Assembly: GCA_034434695.1 (NCBI GenBank)
Contig: DAOTYY010000050.1
Span: 1-64,000 of the forward strand
Direction: 5' to 3'
DNA from: DYEC01 sp034434695
Lineage (GTDB): Bacteria; Chloroflexota; Anaerolineae; Anaerolineales; Anaerolineaceae
Length of the DNA stretch: 64,000 nucleotides
Of the stretch, positions 43,728-53,300 are shown one piece after another. Both the position numbers and the translations under genes were made by a program. The notes below the pieces were generated by a model. It searched no databases. It was given only the letters and a program-made list of their open reading frames with translations, and had not been told where the DNA came from. Each line of letters begins with the position of its first letter. Positions within the stretch are counted from its first letter, which is position 1.

Positions 43728-44818
43728 TAGGATTTAAAAATCTCCTCTGCTTTTGGTCTTCCCCTCTGGTATTGGATCAAATCAGGAGAGTTTTCTGCAA
43801 TCAACAAGCGCAGTTTTGCATAAAAGGAGTGATAATTTTGATCGTCCATAATCAGATAAAAACCTGATTCGTTCATCCGCTGAACGTCAGGATTGATAGC
43901 ATCCAAAAATACCACGCCAACAAAAAGCTGGGCTCGTAAGAGTTGATAAGCCTGACTCAACCACATTGTTTGTGCCTCTTGAGATTGTTTTGCAAGCATA
44001 GCCGGGCTCGATAAAGAGGTGATCCATATCAAACCTGTATCGTGTTGATGATTGAGCATGACCTGACGAATTTCTTCAAAATGGCGTAAAACACAGCGGT
44101 TTTCCGAGGTTGGAGGTTGCAAAGCATCACCTGTCAATCCAGCCAACCGAACACTGATCACTGGCATCCACTCTTTCAAACCAGCCGCATACAGCCCTTG
44201 GAGAAAGACAATATCATCTACATCATCACTAGTTGAATTTTGCCCTATGGGTTCCAAGCCACCAGCGACCATCAGAGTAGAAATCCCTTGCCCTTGTAGA
44301 GCCTGATAAAGAGAAGTAAACAAAGCTGTATAAGCGATAGGATCTGGAATAGCTCCCCACCCTTGAACCGTATTTGCCCCTGGAAAAACTTCTATCGCTG
44401 AAACGGCTCCGGGGTAACGCTGCAAAAGCGACAGGACAAAGGAGTTGGTTTGAGAGGGATCCGGTCCTTGGGGAGTCAATGCCCATTTGGGAACACCACT
44501 GAAACTGAACATCAACGGAATCTGATTTTGATTAGCAAAGGCTACTATCCTGTCCAGTGTAGAGAAATCCGGCTGTGAGTCAGGGCTAGAATAATAAGCG
44601 CTCCAGTTAATTGGAATCAAAACCCAGTCGAATTGCAAATTACCTGCCACTTGCAAAGCCTGCTCCAGGTAGATACCTTGGGGTTCCAGTATCCCTCCAT
44701 AACCAAATTCCACTGAACCAGGAGCGCCACGCGCAGCATACACAGAGGGCAGCCGGCCAGCAAACAGCAGACTGATGATGATATGAATGAAAAGAATTGG
44801 TGTAACATGCCGTCTCAC
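43727..44818 (-). CDS. Secreted TIM-barrel glycoside-hydrolase-like protein
   Basis: 363 residues. A signal peptide (hydrophobic 6-22, cleavage probably after VYA at about 28) is followed by a (beta/alpha)8-like pattern: WVLIPINWSAYY, PLMFSFSGVPKWA, SAIEVFPGANTVQGW (position of an acid/base in cellulase-like clans), GLIWITSLSS. It resembles clan A glycoside hydrolases, but I cannot place the catalytic pair firmly. Start 3 nt after the previous gene of the operon. A wall- or sheath-glycan role is inferred from its operon with an FtsZ homologue. Confidence 0.75.
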   Translation of the reverse strand: MRRHVTPILFIHIIISLLFAGRLPSVYAARGAPGSVEFGYGGILEPQGIYLEQALQVAGNLQFDWVLIPINWSAYYSSPDSQPDFSTLDRIVAFANQNQIPLMFSFSGVPKWALTPQGPDPSQTNSFVLSLLQRYPGAVSAIEVFPGANTVQGWGAIPDPIAYTALFTSLYQALQGQGISTLMVAGGLEPIGQNSTSDDVDDIVFLQGLYAAGLKEWMPVISVRLAGLTGDALQPPTSENRCVLRHFEEIRQVMLNHQHDTGLIWITSLSSPAMLAKQSQEAQTMWLSQAYQLLRAQLFVGVVFLDAINPDVQRMNESGFYLIMDDQNYHSFYAKLRLLIAENSPDLIQYQRGRPKAEEIFKS

Positions 44819-44821
44819 AAA

Positions 44822-45046
44822 TCACCTCAAACTTGTAACCAGCCAAGCTGCTAAAATGCCAAAGCACATTCCCCCCATACCCGTAACCCAAAAAGCTATA
44901 CGTGCCTGAGTATATCGTTTGTCAATCATAAGTCGATAACTTATAGCAATGAGACGGCGTACAGTTTTTGATTCGGATAGTTCATTGATGAACCAGTCCC
45001 AGAAAGCCAATTCTATCTGGTGATAAAGTTTTGTGTTCGTAGACAT
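44822..45046 (-). CDS. Small tail-anchored membrane protein
   Basis: 74 residues. A charged, probably helical cytoplasmic part (about 1-50) and one C-terminal membrane helix (about 52-72, FWVTGMGGMCFGILAAWLV). No recognised family. It lies 5 nt after the preceding small gene and 3 nt before the secreted TIM-barrel gene. A tail-anchored protein next to an FtsZ homologue would be a suitable membrane tether for the filament; this is inference. Confidence 0.7.
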   Translation of the reverse strand: MSTNTKLYHQIELAFWDWFINELSESKTVRRLIAISYRLMIDKRYTQARIAFWVTGMGGMCFGILAAWLVTSLR

Positions 45047-45051
45047 ATTCC

Positions 45052-45285
45052 TTAACGACTCGTGGTAATTTTCTTGATCGTTCCTTCGGCATCTATAACC
45101 ACTCGAATAACTTGAGATAGCGTTCGTCCGTTTGAAGTGGTAGCCCGATTCTCAAAGATTAATAAAAACCGACTCTGGGCATATGACTGAACACGGGGCA
45201 AGACGCCTTTAATAGCAGGGAATCGTTGATAGACTTCATAGCAAGCTTTTTGCAGACTATGGCTTTTGAGAGTCATTTTTCTCAT
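45052..45285 (-). CDS. Small soluble protein of the ftsZ-like operon
   Basis: 77 residues, basic. An N-terminal helix (about 5-20) and then beta-rich segments (RFLLIFENRATTSNGRTLSQ, RVVIDAEGTIKKITTSR). No membrane segment or signal. GAGG stands just before the ATG. It begins 9 nt after the FtsZ homologue stop. No family recognised. Confidence 0.7.
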   Translation of the reverse strand: MRKMTLKSHSLQKACYEVYQRFPAIKGVLPRVQSYAQSRFLLIFENRATTSNGRTLSQVIRVVIDAEGTIKKITTSR

Positions 45286-45294
45286 GAGGTCCTC

Positions 45295-46455
45295 TTATCG
45301 TACGCGCCGCCGCAAGAAAGCGGGTAGGTCCAGATCACTTTGCGCAGCAGCCAGTTCAGTCTGCGGGCGGCTCGATATGCTAGATGAAGCTGAAGCCAGT
45401 CTGGCAGTCTCAATATGGGCTGGTGCAGTTGCCTGAGCAGGTTGTTTATTAATTACCTGTGGTGTTTCAATCGCTGTTGCGCCTAAACCCGTGAGCACCA
45501 GAATCACCTGAACCCGGTCGTCCAACTGATTGTTATTCATGACACCCGGAATGATTTCTGCCTGTAAATTGGTTTTTCGCTGGAGGTATTCAAGTGCATC
45601 AGCAACTTCCTGAAATGTAAGGTCCTCGCCGCCCGTAAAATTGGCAATGATTCCAGTCGTATTTTCTAATGGTATATCATCAAGAAGAGGATGATGTAGG
45701 GCTTTTTCCACTGCTTTTAACGCCTTATTTTCCCCATCGCCAACCCCAATGGCGAGAAGCGAGCCTCCACCGCGTTGCATCAGCCGGCGAATATGGGAGA
45801 AATCAATATTGATTAAACCTGCATGGAGCACTAACTCTGAAATCCCCTGAATACCCTGTCGAAGAACATCGTCCGCCATTCGAAAAGCCAACTCTAGTGG
45901 TAAATCGCGTGGTGCAATCTGTAGAAGCCGATCATTGGGCACAGTAATTAGAGTATCTGTATAGGGTTGAAGTTTAGAAAGTCCGGTGCGGGCATTCTGT
46001 TGCCGGCGACCCACTTCAAAAGAAAAAGGCATGGATACAATAGCGACTGTAATCGCTCCTAACATGCGTGCGACGCGAGCAGCAATTGCAATCGAACCAG
46101 TACCTGTACCGCCCCCCATCCCCGCAGTCAGGAATACCATATCCGCTCCGCTCAAAACGTTGGATAGTTCTCGATAACTCTCTTCTGCAGCAGCTTCACC
46201 AATAGCTGGATTTCCCCCCGCCCCCAAACCACGCGTCAATTTTGGCCCAAGCTGGACCTTAACGGGAGCCAAAGAGGCTTGCAGCGCCTGCCGATCTGTA
46301 TTCGCGGCAATAAATTCTACACCAGCCAGGCCAAGCTCAATCATTCGATTGATCGCGTTGCACCCGCCGCCTCCCAACCCAATTACCTTGATCATTGGTG
46401 GTCGGACAGCAATCGGCGTATGTTGAATGGATTTAACGGGCATGGTTATGTTCAT
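45295..46455 (-). CDS. FtsZ homologue with T7-loop Asp replaced by His
   Basis: 386 residues. Tubulin-like GTPase: GLGGGGCNAINRM (26-38), NTDRQAL (52-58), GGGTGTG (114-120), VPNDRLL (172-178). The C-terminal tail DLPAFLRRRVR is the canonical FtsZ peptide for FtsA/SepF-like partners. In the T7 synergy loop, NIDFSH (216-221) has His221 where E. coli Asp212, needed for GTP hydrolysis, normally sits; Asp218 (Asp209) is kept. The usual AAPV after the G-loop is SIAI. No ftsA, ftsQ or murein genes are adjacent, so this may be a second, specialised FtsZ. Confidence 0.9.
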   Translation of the reverse strand: MNITMPVKSIQHTPIAVRPPMIKVIGLGGGGCNAINRMIELGLAGVEFIAANTDRQALQASLAPVKVQLGPKLTRGLGAGGNPAIGEAAAEESYRELSNVLSGADMVFLTAGMGGGTGTGSIAIAARVARMLGAITVAIVSMPFSFEVGRRQQNARTGLSKLQPYTDTLITVPNDRLLQIAPRDLPLELAFRMADDVLRQGIQGISELVLHAGLINIDFSHIRRLMQRGGGSLLAIGVGDGENKALKAVEKALHHPLLDDIPLENTTGIIANFTGGEDLTFQEVADALEYLQRKTNLQAEIIPGVMNNNQLDDRVQVILVLTGLGATAIETPQVINKQPAQATAPAHIETARLASASSSISSRPQTELAAAQSDLDLPAFLRRRVR

Positions 46456-46458
46456 AGG

Positions 46459-47829
46459 TCACCTCTCCGCCAGTTGTGTTGCAATACTCGTGCCATCTCC
46501 GCTAATTCGCTCAACTTCACACCCCATATTGCGAAGTTGTTGAAGCTCTTCCTCAGAAAAGGTTTGTTGGTTTCCGACAACCGTCACACGTTCTGCTAGT
46601 CTGGCTTCTCTGAGTGAAAAACCAATTGTCGGGCGATATTTCTTAACAAATGGACGTATGACTTCCAGATGCCAATCCGCAACTCCCCACTCATAACTAG
46701 GTAAAAGCAAGTAATGTTGAATCGGATGGCTCACATCAGAACCATTTCCCGCTGGCACAACTGAAGTCTTGGGTTGGGATGATTTATCAGCCCTTACTTG
46801 AATGCCTTTCATCCACTCCATCCATTCCTGTACAACCGAAAGCCTGGAACCATCCGTTTTATACCAGGCAGCAGACTGATGTGGACTGTATGAGTCGGCT
46901 GCCAGTAACCAGAAGTTTGCACTGATAATTTCCGGCGGCAGGGGGGTCAATAAACGTCCTGAATCTTCTGGGTCAAAAACGTTTTCGTCATTTAACAAGC
47001 GAGCAATTGTCATAATTATTAGCTTCTGCTCCTCAACAGGTTGGGGCAAAAACTGTTTTGAAATCGGGTCTGTAGAAACCCCAGTTTCGAGCAAAATAAC
47101 CGGGCAAGATTTACCCAAAACTGCACGGGTAATTGCTAAATACCAGTCAAAAATTCGAAAACCGCGCTGATCCTCGCTATTCTTTGGCAAACAATAAGGG
47201 TGAGCTTCAGGCCAGCGATCTGGCCCGCCGCTTCCCCAATCCAAGCTGTGACCGTGCAGCCATGGGCGAGCTGCCAAAATTAGGTTCTCTAGGATAGTGC
47301 TCTCATTACGCTGAGCAAGAGACTCTAACGCAGAGCGCAAAAAAACAGTATCCCAGTAACCACCCCCAGGCTCTAAAGCCGGAAAGATTGGAACCAGACC
47401 AGTCCGCAAAGCTAGATTCGCCAACGGGACAAAGCGTTCCAAAAAGCGACTATTCAAATCTTCTTGTGCCCAAATGTGTAAAGACCAGGCATGATGTGAG
47501 TTGGGACGATCAAATAATAAGATCGCTTTTACGCCCCATCGTGCATATGCCAGCAATAAAGGTTCAAGTTCTGTCGTGGGAGTGGGCTTGCTCAAAGGTA
47601 GATTAAATTGTAGGATCGGGGCAATGCCAGCTTGAATCAGCCCGCGAATAAAACTTTCCGGGATAGCCCGATCGGCGGGGGCTCTTAAAACAAGCCAGGA
47701 GGCACCTAAAGCAGTTAACTCCGGCAGCCAGAATGCCAAATCTATATCGCGGTAATGAAGTGTATCGGGGTAATAGTGAAACCCAAAGCGATTTTTTTGT
47801 GATAGGAGAGATGAGATAATTGTGTCCAT
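46459..47829 (-). CDS. TIM-barrel-like protein, first gene of the ftsZ-like operon
   Basis: 456 residues, no signal peptide or membrane segment. The N-terminal about 350 residues alternate strands and amphipathic helices (GFHYYPDTLHY, WLVLRAPADRAIP, APILQFNLPL, AILLFDRPNS, PVILLETGVS), as in cellulase-like barrels. The C-terminal about 85 residues (RPTIGFSLREARLAERVTVV) look like a separate small domain. It shares its general fold with the secreted protein four genes downstream, but this one would stay in the cytoplasm unless exported another way. GAGGTGCT precedes the ATG; the FtsZ homologue starts 3 nt after its stop. Confidence 0.7.
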   Translation of the reverse strand: MDTIISSLLSQKNRFGFHYYPDTLHYRDIDLAFWLPELTALGASWLVLRAPADRAIPESFIRGLIQAGIAPILQFNLPLSKPTPTTELEPLLLAYARWGVKAILLFDRPNSHHAWSLHIWAQEDLNSRFLERFVPLANLALRTGLVPIFPALEPGGGYWDTVFLRSALESLAQRNESTILENLILAARPWLHGHSLDWGSGGPDRWPEAHPYCLPKNSEDQRGFRIFDWYLAITRAVLGKSCPVILLETGVSTDPISKQFLPQPVEEQKLIIMTIARLLNDENVFDPEDSGRLLTPLPPEIISANFWLLAADSYSPHQSAAWYKTDGSRLSVVQEWMEWMKGIQVRADKSSQPKTSVVPAGNGSDVSHPIQHYLLLPSYEWGVADWHLEVIRPFVKKYRPTIGFSLREARLAERVTVVGNQQTFSEEELQQLRNMGCEVERISGDGTSIATQLAER

Positions 47830-47844
47830 AGCACCTCACAGCGA

Positions 47845-47872
47845 TAGATACATCTCAGGCAAATTTTTTCAA
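47845..47872 (-). promoter_or_regulatory. Promoter of the ftsZ-like operon
   Basis: On the minus strand TTGAAA (47872-47867), 16-nt spacer, TATCTA (47850-47845), followed by a short leader with GAGGTG before the ATG at 47829. Confidence 0.5.
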
Positions 47873-47956
47873 AGGATATTCTTGTTTTCCCGAACAAAGC
47901 GTAGCAAGATACATGCCAAAAGCTGCATATTAGCAGTTCCAAAGCATGGCGCGCGG

Positions 47957-47962
47957 TATAAT
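47957..47962 (+). promoter_or_regulatory. -10 box directly before the epimerase start (leaderless)
   Basis: TATAAT ends 8 nt before the ATG at 47971, so the transcript would start at or 1-2 nt before the start codon. No ribosome binding site is present. Confidence 0.5.
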
Positions 47963-47970
47963 CGAGCTGT

Positions 47971-48888
47971 ATGATCCTGGTGACTGGTGGTACGGGATTT
48001 GTAGGCCAGGCATTGATCCGACAACTGGTAGCACAGGGAAAAGCAGTGCGAACGTTATTAAGACCTTCGCAATCTTCCCCTAATTTACCGCGCGGTATCC
48101 CTGTCGAAGTGGCAGTTTCCAGCTTGAACGACGAGCGCAGCCTGCTCGCCGCCCTCAAAGGAGTGGATACTATTTTTCATCTGGCTGGAAGCGAAAGAAT
48201 TGGCAGTAAAGCTGATCTGACAGGAGTGGATATTGCAGGTACAAGAACACTGGTGCAGACTGCTGTTCAGGCAAAGGTGAAACGCATTTTCTATCTGAGC
48301 CATCTCGGAGCTGACCGTGCTTCAGCGTTTGCTTTACTAAAAGCCAAAGCCATTGCCGAACATTTCATTATCAAAAGTGGTGTTAATTACACCATTTTCC
48401 GCTCTGGGCCTATCTACGGTCCTGGCGATCAGTTCACCACGGCGCTGGCTAAATTATTGCGGATGTCCCCCGGCTTTTTCCTGATGCCGGGTGATGGTAA
48501 TACATTGTTACAGCCAATCTGGATCGAAGACTTAATCACCTGCCTGCTGCTCTCTCTAGATGACCCACAGACATTAAATCAGACATTCTCTATTGGTGGT
48601 GCGGAGTACTACAGTTTCCGAGAGATTGTGGAAATCTTATTGCAAAAATTGTCCCTCAAACGTTTTCTGGTATCTATTCAGCCGCCTTATCTACGGTTGA
48701 TCGGGCTGTTCATGGAACAGTTTATGCCACGCTTTCCTGTTTCCATTTTCTGGTTAGATTACCTGGCAGTTGACCGCACATGTGCTCTGGACATCTTACC
48801 ACGCCTATTTGGTTTGATGCCTGTGCGCTTTTCTCAGAATCTCGATTACCTCAGCACACAAGAAAACGCTACAGGATTGAAGTTATGA
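47971..48888 (+). CDS. NAD(P)-binding epimerase-like protein (atypical SDR)
   Basis: 305 residues. MILVTGGTGFVGQALIRQL is the Rossmann glycine motif at the very N-terminus; IFHLAGSERIG and FYLSHLGADRASAFALLKAK follow. The Tyr of the usual YxxxK is replaced (FALLK), as in the NDUFA9/atypical SDR group, which often binds NADP without classical dehydrogenase activity. It ends in an ATGA overlap with the GH57 gene. A role in quinone or lipid metabolism is known for some relatives, not shown here. Confidence 0.8.
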   Translation: MILVTGGTGFVGQALIRQLVAQGKAVRTLLRPSQSSPNLPRGIPVEVAVSSLNDERSLLAALKGVDTIFHLAGSERIGSKADLTGVDIAGTRTLVQTAVQAKVKRIFYLSHLGADRASAFALLKAKAIAEHFIIKSGVNYTIFRSGPIYGPGDQFTTALAKLLRMSPGFFLMPGDGNTLLQPIWIEDLITCLLLSLDDPQTLNQTFSIGGAEYYSFREIVEILLQKLSLKRFLVSIQPPYLRLIGLFMEQFMPRFPVSIFWLDYLAVDRTCALDILPRLFGLMPVRFSQNLDYLSTQENATGLKL

Positions 48889-50351
48889 GCATACGCGCTT
48901 TTTGCATTCACGGACATTTTTATCAGCCTCCACGAGAAGACCCTCTCACCGGGGAAATTCCTATCGAGCCGGGAGCTATGCCATATCGCAACTGGAATGA
49001 GCGCATTCATGACCAATGCTATAAACCAAATGCAGAACTTGGAAATTTTGGACGCATTAGTTTCAACCTTGGTCCAACGTTAATCCAATGGATGTTCAAA
49101 TTTGACCGCCCAACGCTGGCAAAAATCATTCAACAAGATCATGATAACTTGCAACATTATGGCGTAGGTAATGCAATGGCACAGCCTTACAACCATACCA
49201 TCCTGCCTCTTTCACCACACCACGATAAGGTAACTCAGGTGCGTTGGGGTATTCAAAATTTTGAGCATTTTTTCGGACGGCGCCCATTGGGCATGTGGCT
49301 CCCGGAGACTGCAGTTGACTACGAGACATTGGAGGTATTGGCGGACTGCGGCATTGAATACACCATCCTGGCGCCCTGGCAGGCACACACAAAAAAACTG
49401 GATGTAACTCAACCCTATCGAGTACCCATTAAGAACGGCAAATCTATCAGCGTTTTCTTCTACAATCAGGAACTCAGCATGCGGGTAAGTTTCGATCCCG
49501 GAGCCACCGTAAACGGTGACCTGTTCCTCCATGAGTATATTCTGCCCCAATTTAATTCCGACAGATCAAAATTAGAAAGCGGCCAGTTTATCACAATTGC
49601 CTCAGACGGAGAATTATATGGACATCACCAACCTTATCGTGATAAATTCCTGGCTTATCTGTTAGACGGAGCTTTGCGCTTCTCTGAAGTGACTACTTGT
49701 TTCCCGGGGCTTTGGCTTCGCCTGCATCCCCCACAAAAAAAAATCGCAATACGCCCCAATACATCCTGGAGCTGCCATCACGGCATCAAGCGCTGGTACA
49801 CAGTATGTGGTTGTGCTTCAGATGGGGATTGGAAAAACCCCTTGCGGCAGGCACTTAACCGTCTGGCAGAGTTGATAGACAAACAATATCTGGCAGCTCT
49901 AACGCCATACCTTTCTGACCCTTGGGAACTCCGACATGGCTATTCTGGGGTCGTAGACGGCTACGTTGACCCAGAGGAATACATACGCTCTGTTATCCAA
50001 GAGCATTTGAACAAGGAGCAAATACAAAAAATTCGCTTATTGCTGGCTGCTCAATACGAGCGCCAAAGGATGTTTACATCCTGCGGATGGTTTTTCGACG
50101 AATTTGACCGCATTGAGCCGCGCAATAATGTTGCCTACGCAGCTCAAGCGGTCTGGCTGACATACCTGGCAAGTGGAAAGGATTTATCTCAGCAAGCCTT
50201 GCAGTGGTTAAGAAGAGTGAAAAGCACCCGCACCGGATTGCGGGCAAGTGATGTATTTATGCGACACCTGCAGCGCGCACGAGACAGCCTAAAGCCTGTT
50301 CGCGAAACATCTCACCCGGCAATAGCCGACAGTAATTTATTTAGTTGGTAA
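48885..50351 (+). CDS. GH57 glycoside hydrolase with C-terminal DUF3536-like domain
   Basis: About 488 residues. FCIHGHFYQPPREDP is the GH57 His-rich motif 1, MWLPETAVDYETLEVL motif with the nucleophile-region Glu, YTILAPWQA, and IASDGELYGHH a late motif with the Asp. The C-terminal part (SWSCHHGIKRWYTVCGC, GYVDPEEYIRSV) matches the DUF3536 domain found in this amylase group. Probably acts on alpha-glucans. Start ATG 48885 overlaps the previous stop; its last 40 bp overlap the convergent GH13 gene. Confidence 0.88.
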   Translation: MSIRAFCIHGHFYQPPREDPLTGEIPIEPGAMPYRNWNERIHDQCYKPNAELGNFGRISFNLGPTLIQWMFKFDRPTLAKIIQQDHDNLQHYGVGNAMAQPYNHTILPLSPHHDKVTQVRWGIQNFEHFFGRRPLGMWLPETAVDYETLEVLADCGIEYTILAPWQAHTKKLDVTQPYRVPIKNGKSISVFFYNQELSMRVSFDPGATVNGDLFLHEYILPQFNSDRSKLESGQFITIASDGELYGHHQPYRDKFLAYLLDGALRFSEVTTCFPGLWLRLHPPQKKIAIRPNTSWSCHHGIKRWYTVCGCASDGDWKNPLRQALNRLAELIDKQYLAALTPYLSDPWELRHGYSGVVDGYVDPEEYIRSVIQEHLNKEQIQKIRLLLAAQYERQRMFTSCGWFFDEFDRIEPRNNVAYAAQAVWLTYLASGKDLSQQALQWLRRVKSTRTGLRASDVFMRHLQRARDSLKPVRETSHPAIADSNLFSW

Positions 50352-53300
50352 TCAGATGTCCTTGCAGCCTCAAGAAAGCGCCCAATCAGACTGTATAAAG
50401 CAGTAACATATTCAATAAATTGAGTGGCGGTCAAGGAAGGATGGGTACAAATTTCAAGCGTTCCAATCACCATCATCCACCAGATAAATTCTTCATAGGC
50501 TTCCTTATTAAACCAAAGGACATCCTGATAACGATTAACTCCCAGAAACTGGCGAATCGTTTCATCAGAAAGCCAGTTTTTCAACACTTCAGCCAGTGAC
50601 TTACCAGAAGTAAAAGCATACCAGTTCTGCTGACCGACAAGAATTTGAACAATACCTGTCATTCGTTCTGCTTTGTCATAATCTTGTGCGATGGTTGCAA
50701 ACGTATTCCTCAATACTCTGTTCAACATCCATTCATCCAGCCAAGTTTTAGTTTGCAAAGCGTAATCATTTAGTGACGCCATCTTTCCAAGACGGTGAGT
50801 AAAAAGCCAACCCAATAAAACATACCAGTTTTCATCTGATGTCAAACCAGATTTTAGATATTTCAATGCTACGGAATAGGTACGCCCTGCGGGAAATGGA
50901 TACATACGCTCCAGAATATTGAGTGTCAGCAGATGTTTAAGCTGGGCTACAATTTCATCTAGAATGGCTTCCTTTTCCGTTTTGCGCTCAAAATACTGCT
51001 CCATCGCTGTCAAAAGTGTATTCATTTTTTGCCTGGCCTCGATCAAAACTTCGTCTTTCAGGATATCTTCTTCTTTCTCCAGGCGAAACCCCAGTAAATA
51101 ATTGAAATAGCCCGGGTTGACGATCTGTTCAAATGGCGATTGTATTGGCGCTAACAGAAGCTCACGAAGCACCTCATCAATGGACGGCACACCGCGACCA
51201 TTGAGATAGCTGCAAAGTCGCCCATAAATCCCTCGATCATCTTCTATCACTTGACGGAAATCCATAAAAACATAATACTTGTAAGCACTTAATTCCAGAA
51301 ACAACCCCTTCTCATGAATTTCCTTGCACGGTCGGATGTATTCCAGACCTCCAATGTGATCTCGAAAGATCACATACATATTCGCATCTGCTGATAATCC
51401 CAACCCTTCCCCTAGAGTACGTTGAATTAGACGGCGCTGACCATCCATTTCGCTTTTCTGAGCAAAAGCAACCGACATTCGTATCCAGCCTTGAGTATGG
51501 GCATACCGATTGTGATAAACTACCAGAGCGCGCTCGTGTCCCGCGCCATTGGAATAGACAAACACATCCTCATTGACAGCACCATTATCAGTAAAAAAGT
51601 CATATAGTAAAAAATGCTCCAATTCGGAGAACAAAGTTCGCCGATGCAACAGCGGAAATATCTCACGCTGATGGCGTTCAACCAGATAATGGTCAGGCTG
51701 TTCATCCCAGTAAGCGCGCCGAAACTCCATACCGTATTTTTCGGCAAACCCCTCAATCTGCCCATGCCCAAACATAGGCAACCCCGGCATTGTTACCATT
51801 AAAACACAAATGCCAAAATATTTATCCCCTTTACCAAACTGATCAACCGCTGTTCGCTCATCTGGGTTGTTCATAAAGTTGACATAACGCTTAAGTATTT
51901 GTGGATCAAACTCCAACGTATTTTTCAACAAAGCACGATACTTTGCGTTTTCTTCATTGCGTAACAGATTCATAAAAGCGCTGTTATATACACGGTGCAT
52001 ACCCAATGTGCGAACAAAGTAACTCTCCATCAACCAGAAAGCTTCTGCCAGCAACAACGTATCAGGCACTTCTAGAGCTACCCGGTCAACCACTTCACGC
52101 CAGAATTCGTTCGGCATTGCAGCGTCAAACTGTTCTTTGGTCAACCCTTGCCCAGCTCGTGAAGGAATATCCCCGCCGCTACCTGGCTCTGGAAACCAGA
52201 GCCGCTGATAATGGCGTTTGGTCAGGGTCATAGCTGCATCAAAGCGGATGATAGGAAACCTGCGAGCAACATCCAGGATGGTTTGAATGACCGCCTCACG
52301 CACTTCAGGATTCAGGTAATTAAGCTGAGCAGTGTCATTCCAGGGCATGTTGGTACCATCGTTGCCATGATAAATATAGCGGGTCTGCCCGGTACGATAA
52401 TCAACCCACTTAAAAACCACAGCCGCATCACTGCGGGAATAATAATGGTCCTCCAAAAATATGCCCACCTGTGAATCGGAGGATAAATCAGGCCCATTAA
52501 AGGTATAAGTAGCAAATGGGCTGTGGTCCAGAGAAATAAACCAGTCAGGATGATGAATTACCCAATCCGAGTCAATCCCCATATGATTGGGAACCATGTC
52601 ACTTCCCAATCGAATACCTCGTTGCCAAGCGCGCTGACGCAGGCTTTGGTAAGCTTCTTCACCTCCTAAATCCTGTGCAATTTGATAACCCGACAGCGAA
52701 TAAGCCGAGGCAATCGCTTCCGGATTCCCACACATTTGTTTGATGCGAGCTGATGCCCGACTACGCTCCCAAACGCCAATTAACCAGAGACCAGTAAAAC
52801 CCCAACTTGCCAGTGTGTCCAATTCCTCATCAGGTATCTGATCTAACCGCGTCAGGTGCTGACGATACTTCTTGCTAAGTTGATCTAACCAAACGTAGGT
52901 ATTCTTAGCCATTAAGACCAGTCGAGGCATCCATTCGCGATCGGGGCTGAACCGTTCTTGATCACCCAAATCAGCAAGCATCGTTCGATCATATACAGGG
53001 ATCATCACCGGACCTGGTCCCCAAAAGGAAGTTTTCTCTTCTTCTTTGATAAAATCAAGACTATTCAGCAAACGATAGAGATAATTTCCAATCAATTCAG
53101 CCCACCGTTCACGAATATATTCAAGCTGACCAAATAACGAATGAGGTACAGCAATTGCCGGGCTACGCAGAAAATCCACCAGGTTTTGTTGATCTGGTCC
53201 AAAAGGCGGCTGTTTTTCGAAAAATTCATATAAAGCCTTGATCACCGGAATATAGGCGCTTTCACGGGATAAGTGAGTATCGTTAAACAACTCTCTGAGA

